Source: JANXVY01 sp038329675 (GTDB lineage: Bacteria; Pseudomonadota; Alphaproteobacteria; Rhizobiales; Hyphomicrobiaceae). Taken from it: DNA of 5,224 bases. Positions 1-4,756 of this stretch are shown piece after piece. Below the pieces are notes generated by a model. The model was not told the DNA's origin and did no database searches. It saw nothing but the letters and a program-made list of their open reading frames with translations. Location: positions 1 through 5,224 of the forward strand of contig JBBQNE010000177.1 of NCBI GenBank assembly GCA_038329675.1, read 5' to 3'. Position 1 is the stretch's first letter, and each line of letters begins with the position of its first letter. Both the position numbers and the translations under genes were made by a program.

Positions 1-82
1 GCCCCGGGGGGCGGCGCCCCCGGCCGCGCCCCCCGGGGGGCGCCCCCCGGGGGGCCCCCCCCGGGGGGCGGGGGGGCCGGGG
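1..82. other. G/C-only low-complexity block at the window edge
   Basis: The first 82 bases contain no A or T at all. They consist of runs of C and G (up to about 8 in a row) in alternating order, so the block is highly self-complementary. Composition changes abruptly at about position 83 to normal mixed sequence. No gene, repeat unit or motif can be assigned. The abrupt edge and position at the very start of the window make an assembly or sequencing artefact at a contig end more likely than real biology. Any gene that followed the kinase gene is obscured here. Confidence 0.85.
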
Positions 83-149
83 TTGTGAGGGCAGCGGAAT
101 TATTTGGGCTTGGCTTTACGCAGCTGGCGTTTGTCGTTTCCAACCACAC
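83..149. other. Short unassigned tail downstream of the kinase gene
   Basis: This 67-bp stretch lies between the kinase stop codon and the G/C-only block. On the minus strand a GTG codon follows the kinase TAG immediately (149-147), and its frame (beginning V-W-L-E-T-T-N-A) stays open into the G/C block. It could therefore be the first codons of another operon gene, but it is too short to recognise. No convincing hairpin plus T-run terminator is visible. Confidence 0.4.
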
Positions 150-869
150 CTACTGACAGGCTAGCCGGCTGCTCAGCGCTGTCATATCGCCTGGACCGTA
201 GAACTCCGGCTGCAACCCCGCACGTGCAACGACGTCTGCGAACACGGGATCGGCGATGCCTTGGCCGGCGGCGGCTGCCGCGGTGAGGCCTGCGGGAATT
301 GCGCAAGATTTGATCAATGCCACGGCGCTACAGCCGATCCGTTCTGCGAGCCGGGCGGCCAACGCGTCGGACGTGACGTTCCAGTCGGCGGGGATCGTGT
401 CGTCATCATGCTGCACGTGATAGGGCTGCCACACCGGTACACGGCCAGCGTTCATCGCGTCGTCGATCTCGTCGAGCGTTTCTACGAGCACGCACCGGGC
501 GTGTCGCGCTGCGATGACGATCGCCATTTGGTTGAGCGACAGGATCGCGAGCCGATGGGCGATGGCGTCTGTGATTTGCAGTTGGGCTTGCGCGCTGCGC
601 ACGGCGTCAGCCAACGGCCCGCCGCCTGGAACCACGACGACGGCGAGAGGCGAGCGAGCGATCATTTCGACGGTATCTGCGAGGGCGCTGGAGCCCCACA
701 GGCTGCCGCCGAGTTTGATGACGAGATCGGGACGAATGGGGTCGGATCGAACGGGATCGGGTCGAGTGAGATTTGGGCGGGCCAGATCGGGGCGGGCCAG
801 ACCGTGACGGACGGGGTCAGGATTATCGGTTTCGGGATTTATGACATCTGGACGAACGGGATTGGCCAT
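150..869 (-). CDS. Amino-acid-kinase-family protein, probably MfnE-like (methanofuran biosynthesis), with a repeat-bearing N-terminus
   Basis: This 239-aa protein belongs to the amino acid kinase (aspartate/glutamate/uridylate kinase) superfamily. The visible motifs are I-K-L-G-G-S-L at 51-57 (Lys52, phosphate binding), P-G-G-G-P at 81-85, D-A-I-A-H-R around 101-106, and W-N-V-T-S-D-A-L at 153-160 with Lys177 following. The last block resembles the W-D-V-T-S-D segment of archaeal MfnE, which phosphorylates the aminomethylfuran phosphate to the diphosphate in methanofuran synthesis. Placement after mfnB and folB supports that role in H4MPT/methanofuran-dependent C1 oxidation, but the exact substrate is inferred. 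The kinase core begins only at about residue 49. Residues 5-49 are degenerate pentapeptide repeats, and no ATG, GTG or TTG exists between the ATG at 869 and the core, so 869 is the only conventional start that keeps the full core. No Shine-Dalgarno is evident before it. The frame is also open upstream to a TGA at 951-953 (see the separate entry). Confidence 0.82.
   Translation of the reverse strand: MANPVRPDVINPETDNPDPVRHGLARPDLARPNLTRPDPVRSDPIRPDLVIKLGGSLWGSSALADTVEMIARSPLAVVVVPGGGPLADAVRSAQAQLQITDAIAHRLAILSLNQMAIVIAARHARCVLVETLDEIDDAMNAGRVPVWQPYHVQHDDDTIPADWNVTSDALAARLAERIGCSAVALIKSCAIPAGLTAAAAAGQGIADPVFADVVARAGLQPEFYGPGDMTALSSRLACQ
723..857 (-). repeat. About nine degenerate 15-nt tandem repeats encoding x-R-P-D-L/P pentapeptides
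   Basis: Codons 5-49 of the kinase gene fall into nine 5-codon units: VRPDV, INPET, DNPDP, VRHGL, ARPDL, ARPNL, TRPDP, VRSDP, IRPDL. Period and phase are constant and the array ends exactly where the kinase core begins. The two central units (GCCCGCCCCGATCTG and GCCCGCCCAAATCTC) match at 12 of 15 bases, and similarity decays towards the start codon. The sequence is therefore best explained by past 15-nt duplication that preserved the reading frame. The encoded stretch is proline-, arginine- and aspartate-rich and probably unstructured or polyproline-like. Confidence 0.85.
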
Positions 870-962
870 GCGTTCGGTGTACTCGGTCAGCCACGTTGGC
901 TTGGTCAGGCCGATCGGTTCGTTTAGCCCGTTGAACTCGATTGGCAGTATTCAATTCGCCAT
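870..962 (-). pseudogene. Open frame with an in-frame TGA, joining the folB stop to the kinase start
   Basis: On the minus strand an ATG at 962-960 overlaps the folB stop in the arrangement TGATG, the tight coupling used elsewhere in this cluster. It is in frame with the kinase gene, but codon 4 is TGA (951-953; local sequence ATGGCGAATTGA). After the TGA the frame is open for 27 codons, through residues such as E-F-N-G-L-N-E-P-I-G-L-T-K-P-T-W, and runs into the kinase ATG at 869 without another stop. It has no ATG, GTG or TTG of its own. It could be a former 5' end of the kinase gene broken by a nonsense change, a sequencing error near a poor contig end, or a chance open stretch with a three-codon leader ORF. 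The first two readings are inferences; the codon order is directly visible. Confidence 0.45.
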
Positions 963-1375
963 CAGCCTGGGCGCGCGCGGACGATTTCGACGCCGCGACG
1001 TGGGCCATTTTCGAGTTTCTCGACGACGACTTTCACCGAAACGAGCCTTGGTTCGTCAAGGATACGCGCGGCGATTTGCTCAGCCATTGTCTCGACAAGA
1101 TTGATATGGCCCGAGGCGACGACGCCCTTGACGGCGGCCATGACGACGCTGTCGTAGGATGGCACTTCGTCGAGGCTATCGTTGTGGGCGCGCACGGACG
1201 GCGAGACAAATGCCTCGATGGTGAAGGATACTTTTTGCTTGATGTTTTGTTCTTCGGGGTAGACCCCGATGGCGCAATCGAGCACCATTTCGCGCACGAA
1301 GATGCGATCGAAATTTGAGATGTCGATGCGCGGCTGCTGCAATAGGCGGCCGGCCAGAATGTGGACACTGCTCAT
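962..1375 (-). CDS. folB: Dihydroneopterin aldolase, FolB family (probable H4MPT pathway enzyme)
   Basis: This 137-aa protein matches FolB in length and core motifs. FolB cleaves 7,8-dihydroneopterin to 6-hydroxymethyl-7,8-dihydropterin and glycolaldehyde. The visible signatures are the I-G-V-Y-P-E-E-Q segment at 36-43 (active-site Glu42), Tyr74 in P-S-Y-D, Glu95 in N-L-V-E-T-M-A-E, and Lys120 in V-E-K-L-E, equivalent to the catalytic lysine of the family. A 30-residue N-terminal lead precedes the usual FolB start. The ATG at 1375 is chosen because an AAGGAAG ribosome-binding site lies 6 nt upstream; the open frame continues to 1582 but that part overlaps mfnB and has no family similarity. 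Adjacent mfnB and MfnE-like genes suggest that it supplies pterin for tetrahydromethanopterin rather than, or besides, folate. That assignment is by context only. Confidence 0.88.
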   Translation of the reverse strand: MSSVHILAGRLLQQPRIDISNFDRIFVREMVLDCAIGVYPEEQNIKQKVSFTIEAFVSPSVRAHNDSLDEVPSYDSVVMAAVKGVVASGHINLVETMAEQIAARILDEPRLVSVKVVVEKLENGPRRGVEIVRARPG

Positions 1376-1381
1376 GGCTCG

Positions 1382-1388
1382 CTTCCTT
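1382..1388 (-). promoter_or_regulatory. Ribosome binding site of the folB-type gene
   Basis: AAGGAAG on the minus strand lies 6 nt before the ATG at 1375, inside the 16-bp gap after mfnB. It decides the start against the longer open frame that would reach back into mfnB. Confidence 0.75.
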
Positions 1389-1391
1389 CGC

Positions 1392-2192
1392 TCATCGCGT
1401 GGCCTTGCTGGCGTGTGGCTGGCGTTCGGCGCTACCGCGACGCATGGTCGTACTGCGGGTCTGAGTGTGGCTCGCGCCATCGGGTTGCGCCTTGTCGAGA
1501 GCCATCCGAACGTCACGAACGTGCGCTTGTAACAATCGACCCGTCCGCGAGCTTCCAGCGCACAACGCACCGCGGAAGCCAAGCACGTCTGGGCCCAAAT
1601 TGGCTAACTTGGCCACATGCGATAGCTTGAGCGAACCCGCGAGGCCAGCGAAAACACCAGCTGCCCTGGCGGTTTCAATGAATGTGATCAGTTGGCGACT
1701 GGTTAGTGCATCGCACAACGATCGACCGTCTTTGGCGGCCGTGTCGAGCATGACGCCGCTAAAGCCTGCCGCAGCCAGATGACCAATCATCGTAAAGTCT
1801 GGGTTCTGGTCGGCAATCAGCACGCCCACGAGCCGTTGGCGCTCCCCGACCTGCGGATGCGCGGAAGCCCGGCCCAACGCTGAGATTGTTTCCAACAGCT
1901 GCGCACCTGGATAGAGGCCGATTTTGACGTAATCGACCCCCGTTGCCAGAGTTGCATCAACAGCGGCGCGGACTGATCTTGGTTCGCATGGCAGGTCGCC
2001 GACGGTGGCTGAAACCTGGACACCAGAGGCTCGCGCGGTTGCGACGATGGCAGCAATTGTGTCGAGCGGCAGAGCGCCGAGCGCCCCCGATGCTGGGTCT
2101 TTCGCGTCAAGGATATCGGCTCCGCCCGCGACGGCATCGACCGCTTCGGCGACGTCTGTGACGCTGGCCAGAAACCGTGGCGCGACCGTCAC
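1392..2192 (-). CDS. mfnB: (5-formylfuran-3-yl)methyl phosphate synthase, MfnB (DUF556)
   Basis: MfnB makes the furan ring of methanofuran by condensing two glyceraldehyde-3-phosphate molecules into 4-(hydroxymethyl)-2-furancarboxaldehyde phosphate. It is a cytoplasmic TIM-barrel enzyme. Recognisable blocks are L-D-A-K-D-P at 28-33 (Lys31, expected Schiff-base lysine), D-Y-V-K-I-G-L-Y at 87-94 (Lys90), V-M-L-D-T-A-A-K-D-G at 147-156 (Asp150 and Lys154), G-L-A-G-S-L at 183-188 and L-G-F-R-G-A-L-C at 204-211, all in the family order. The GTG start at 2192 overlaps the ATPase stop as GTGA, so translation is probably coupled. The core ends near residue 225. About 40 further residues form a polar tail rich in Arg, Ser, Thr and His that I do not recognise; archaeal MfnB is about 235 aa against 266 here. 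Presence of this enzyme implies methanofuran-dependent formaldehyde oxidation. Confidence 0.93.
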   Translation of the reverse strand: MTVAPRFLASVTDVAEAVDAVAGGADILDAKDPASGALGALPLDTIAAIVATARASGVQVSATVGDLPCEPRSVRAAVDATLATGVDYVKIGLYPGAQLLETISALGRASAHPQVGERQRLVGVLIADQNPDFTMIGHLAAAGFSGVMLDTAAKDGRSLCDALTSRQLITFIETARAAGVFAGLAGSLKLSHVAKLANLGPDVLGFRGALCAGSSRTGRLLQAHVRDVRMALDKAQPDGASHTQTRSTTMRRGSAERQPHASKATR

Positions 2193-2968
2193 GCGCCAAA
2201 CACCCGCTGCTGCTCTGCGAGCAGATGTTGGGGCGAGCAGCGCTCCTCAAACGATAGCGTCACGGCGTGGTCGGCAACGACGCTGCCGCGATGCGCACCG
2301 TCCTCGCTGTCAGATGCCTGGGCGACGCCGAGCCGGATCACGCGGGTTGCAAGGCGGACGGCCTCGCGGCGATCGTGCGTCACGAACAGGATGGTCGTTG
2401 GATGGCGTTGCCAGAGTTCGAGCACGAGGCTGCGTAGGGCGTCGGCGGTCGGATCATCGAGCGATACGAATGGCTCGTCCATGAGCAAGATGTCTGGCTC
2501 CAGCACGAAGCCGCGTGCGATCGCGACGCGCCGCTGCATGCCAAGCGAAAGCCGTTCGGGGTAGGCGGTCTCGGCGCCCGATAGCCCAACCCGGTCGAGT
2601 AGCTCGGGGATATTGCGCCGCCGACGGTCTAGATTGGGCAGCACCAATTCAACGTTCTCGGCGACCGTTTTCCAGGGTAACAGCCGCGGAGATTGGAAAA
2701 TGAACGCGAGCTTGGGGTCATCGACGCCGAACGTGATCGATCCGCGATAGTCGCGATCGAGCCCGGCGATGATGTTTAGAAGCGTGGATTTCCCGCAGCC
2801 CGAGGGACCCGAGACAACCACAAACGAGCGCGGCGCGATATCGAGCATCACGTCGGACAGCACCGTGTGCTCCGGCCGGTCGACGACGGCTGGCCAGGTC
2901 TTTCGCGCAACCGCGATGCGGACGGCGGGCGCTTGCCCGACCTCAGGCGTCGGCGTGTGGACGTTCAT
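2189..2968 (-). CDS. ABC transporter ATP-binding protein, NitT/TauT (SsuB/TauB) type
   Basis: This 259-aa cytoplasmic ATPase powers the importer encoded upstream. All nucleotide-binding elements are visible in order: Walker A G-P-S-G-C-G-K-S-T at 54-62, Q-loop Gln92 in F-Q-S-P-R-L-L-P-W, signature L-S-L-G-M-Q at 140-145, Walker B L-L-M-D-E-P at 161-166, D-loop S-L-D-D at 169-172 and H-loop His198. The Q-loop followed by L-L-P-W is typical of nitrate/sulfonate/taurine-type ATPases. The signature has Leu where LSGG has its first Gly. The ATG at 2968 overlaps the permease stop as ATGA and has AGGTGG 5 nt upstream; a GTG nine bases earlier (2977) is in frame but less well placed. The C-terminal 45 residues after the H-loop region are less conserved. 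The substrate cannot be deduced from the ATPase. Confidence 0.93.
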   Translation of the reverse strand: MNVHTPTPEVGQAPAVRIAVARKTWPAVVDRPEHTVLSDVMLDIAPRSFVVVSGPSGCGKSTLLNIIAGLDRDYRGSITFGVDDPKLAFIFQSPRLLPWKTVAENVELVLPNLDRRRRNIPELLDRVGLSGAETAYPERLSLGMQRRVAIARGFVLEPDILLMDEPFVSLDDPTADALRSLVLELWQRHPTTILFVTHDRREAVRLATRVIRLGVAQASDSEDGAHRGSVVADHAVTLSFEERCSPQHLLAEQQRVFGA

Positions 2969-3762
2969 CGCTTCCACCTGTTGAGGCGGGACTGGAGCGG
3001 CTGAAGCAGGGCCTGTTCGACGATTTGGATCACGACGATAAAGGCCAACGCATAGGTCAAGATCATGCCGACATCGAAAGACTGGAAGGCAACGTAGATC
3101 TTATGGCCAACGCCGGTCGCATGCCCGCCAAGGGCCTCAACGACGAGCACGATTTTCCACACGAGCGCAAGCCCCGACCGGGCGGAAGCTGCGAAGAAAG
3201 GCGCAAGTTGCGGCAGCGTGACGTGCTGGAGCGTTTGCGACCAGCTCAGTTTGTAGACGGTCGCCATCTCATCGAGATCGCGCGACAGGCTGCGTGCGCC
3301 TTCGCGCATTTGCACGGCAACGTTGGGGATCTTGTTGATCGCAACAGCCAATATTGCGGTTGTTTCATAGGGCCCGAGCCAAACATAGGAGAGGGCGATA
3401 ATGACGAGGGCTGGGAGATTTAAAAACAGGATCAACCAGGCGTCAAAAAACTTGTCGACGAGCGGATTGCGCCCCATCGCCAGACCGATGATAGAACCGA
3501 TCAACATCGCAGCCGTAAACGCGGCAGCGACCCGGGCCAGAGTGGCAGCGAGGCTGACCCACAGTGCGCCACTTTGGGCTTCCGCAATTAGCAGGGAAAA
3601 AACGGTCGCAGGGCTGGGCAAGTGGCGACTTTGGGCCACGGCCGACGCGATCGCCCAAAGCGCGACGAGGACACTGAGCGACGCTACCGTCCACGCCAAG
3701 CGCTCCAGCGCTTTGGACGGCAGTCGGCTAAGCTTTTGCGGTGCGTCAGGCTTTTGCAGCAT
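2965..3762 (-). CDS. ABC transporter permease, NitT/TauT (SsuC/TauC) type
   Basis: This is the inner-membrane subunit of a binding-protein-dependent importer, 265 aa with about six hydrophobic segments (roughly residues 22-43, 74-96, 107-127, 132-150, 188-210 and 231-252). The cytoplasmic coupling loop (EAA motif) is visible at about 154-187 (E-G-A-R-S-L-S, then D-E-M-A-T-V-Y-K-L-S and finally L-P-Q-L-A-P). The Gly of the classic EAA motif is replaced in Y-K-L-S. The frame is open to a GTG at 3813, but the ATG at 3762 is preferred because it gives a normal N-terminus and only a 17-bp overlap with the substrate-binding protein gene; the GTG would overlap by 68 bp. No strong Shine-Dalgarno precedes either. 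The stop overlaps the ATPase ATG as ATGA, indicating coupled, stoichiometric production. Confidence 0.92.
   Translation of the reverse strand: MLQKPDAPQKLSRLPSKALERLAWTVASLSVLVALWAIASAVAQSRHLPSPATVFSLLIAEAQSGALWVSLAATLARVAAAFTAAMLIGSIIGLAMGRNPLVDKFFDAWLILFLNLPALVIIALSYVWLGPYETTAILAVAINKIPNVAVQMREGARSLSRDLDEMATVYKLSWSQTLQHVTLPQLAPFFAASARSGLALVWKIVLVVEALGGHATGVGHKIYVAFQSFDVGMILTYALAFIVVIQIVEQALLQPLQSRLNRWKR
2974..2979 (-). promoter_or_regulatory. Ribosome binding site of the ABC ATPase gene
   Basis: AGGTGG on the minus strand ends 5 nt before the ATG at 2968. It lies within the last codons of the permease gene and overlaps the alternative upstream GTG (2977-2975), which favours the ATG and the 4-bp ATGA overlap. 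Confidence 0.65.
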
Positions 3763-4756
3763 GGAACAACTGAGGGTCGAACTTAGTCGCTGAGCCGAGG
3801 AGTTCTGCGCCACCGTTCTCCATCAACAACGTCATAATGCGGTCGGCCGAGGCCGTATCGTTAGCCGACCACGGTTTGACGATGCCAGCGCGATAGGCAG
3901 CCCTAAGGCCAACGAACTCCGCGTCGTCTTGTGCCTTCATCAGTGGCTTCAGCCGCTCCCAAGGGGCGTCAGACGTCGCCAGCAGCGTGTTCGCTTCGCC
4001 GACGGCGGCAAGCAGCGCGTCGACTTGGCCAGCCTTCGGGTTAGCTTCTTTCCAGATGAAACCGACGAATGCTGGTACCGGATCGACGCCAAGGGTTGCG
4101 AACACGTCTTTCATTGTCAAGATTTCACGGAAACCGAGGCTTTTTAAGCGGACGGTCTGCGTCCAAAAATTCAAGTTGGCATCGAGTTTGCCGTCGCGAG
4201 CCTGCTCAGCGATCAGGGGCGGGGCGCCGTAGATAATCGTCGACGTTTTGGCGAGGTCTAAGCCCTGCTTGCGGGCATAGGCCTGCATCAAGAGCCAACT
4301 TTTATCGATCGAAGATCCAGCCACGCCTAGGCGTTTTCCAGCAAGATCGGCCAGCGACTTGATGGGACTATCGGCTGGCACGACGAGGGAGCCAAGTGCG
4401 GCTGAATAGGGCGCGAACTTCAAAGCTTCGCCGAGGCCGCGTTGGCGGAGGGCCCACGGCCAATCACTGACGATGACGTCTGAGCCGCCCGACAGCAGCG
4501 ATATCGGTCCGGCGTGGTTGTTGGACAGTTGAATGGGCGCAAATTCGAGGCCGACGCGGCGGTCGATGCCCTCGGCGCGGATGGTTTCGATGAGCCAGGT
4601 GAGCGAGCCGAACTGCACCGACCCGACTTTCAGCGCGCTGGATTGGGCCAACGCCTGGCCGATGATAGCTGGCGAAGCAACCGCGAACCCAACTGCAACT
4701 CCGGCGGAAACACCGGCGACCTGGAATGCGCGCCGTGAGATCAGTGTTGGTTTCAT
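3746..4756 (-). CDS. ABC transporter substrate-binding protein, NitT/TauT (NMT1/SsuA-like), Tat-exported
   Basis: This 336-aa protein is the periplasmic receptor of the importer. The N-terminus carries a twin-arginine signal: S-R-R-A-F at 7-11, a hydrophobic stretch to about 33 and an A-L-A-Q cleavage region (probable cut after Ala37). The mature part begins L-K-V-G-S-V-Q-F-G-S-L-T-W, typical of NMT1/SsuA-like type II binding proteins, followed by S-G-G-S-D-V-I-V-S-D at 89-98 and S-L-A-D-L-A-G-K-R-L-G-V-A-G at 134-147, the usual hinge-proximal segment. Tat export suggests folding, or cofactor or metal acquisition, before transport, but many binding proteins of this family use Tat. The ATG at 4756 overlaps the stop of the DUF3280-like gene as ATGA and has AGAAGG about 9 nt upstream. 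The ligand is unknown. Annotations such as nitrate, sulfonate or taurine would be by family name only. Confidence 0.92.
   Translation of the reverse strand: MKPTLISRRAFQVAGVSAGVAVGFAVASPAIIGQALAQSSALKVGSVQFGSLTWLIETIRAEGIDRRVGLEFAPIQLSNNHAGPISLLSGGSDVIVSDWPWALRQRGLGEALKFAPYSAALGSLVVPADSPIKSLADLAGKRLGVAGSSIDKSWLLMQAYARKQGLDLAKTSTIIYGAPPLIAEQARDGKLDANLNFWTQTVRLKSLGFREILTMKDVFATLGVDPVPAFVGFIWKEANPKAGQVDALLAAVGEANTLLATSDAPWERLKPLMKAQDDAEFVGLRAAYRAGIVKPWSANDTASADRIMTLLMENGGAELLGSATKFDPQLFHAAKA

Noticed and set aside
1..82. The G/C block as a real giant hairpin terminator or replication element
   Set aside because: The self-complementarity follows trivially from runs of only G and C; there is no defined stem-loop with a T-run, and the sharp edge suggests an artefact.
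723..857. The 15-nt repeats as a CRISPR array or iteron/regulatory repeat
   Set aside because: The units are contiguous without spacers, degenerate, and keep a 5-codon phase within an open reading frame, which fits a coding tandem repeat.
261..926. A 221-codon open frame on the plus strand opposite the kinase gene
   Set aside because: It is antisense to a gene with clear kinase motifs, has no recognisable domain, and is explained by GC-rich codon bias on the other strand.
951..953. The in-frame TGA as a selenocysteine codon
   Set aside because: It is only the fourth codon, no selenocysteine insertion hairpin is evident just downstream, and the family is not known to use selenocysteine.
1376..1582. 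A 69-residue N-terminal extension of the folB-type gene
   Set aside because: It overlaps mfnB, is arginine-rich without family similarity, and a good ribosome binding site plus ATG exist at 1375.
3025..3423. A 132-codon plus-strand open frame within the permease gene
   Set aside because: It is antisense to a well-supported membrane protein gene and has no domain signature or ribosome binding site of note.
3763..3813. GTG start adding 17 residues to the permease
   Set aside because: It would overlap the binding-protein gene by 68 bp; the ATG at 3762 gives a normal N-terminus. It cannot be fully excluded because neither start has a strong Shine-Dalgarno.
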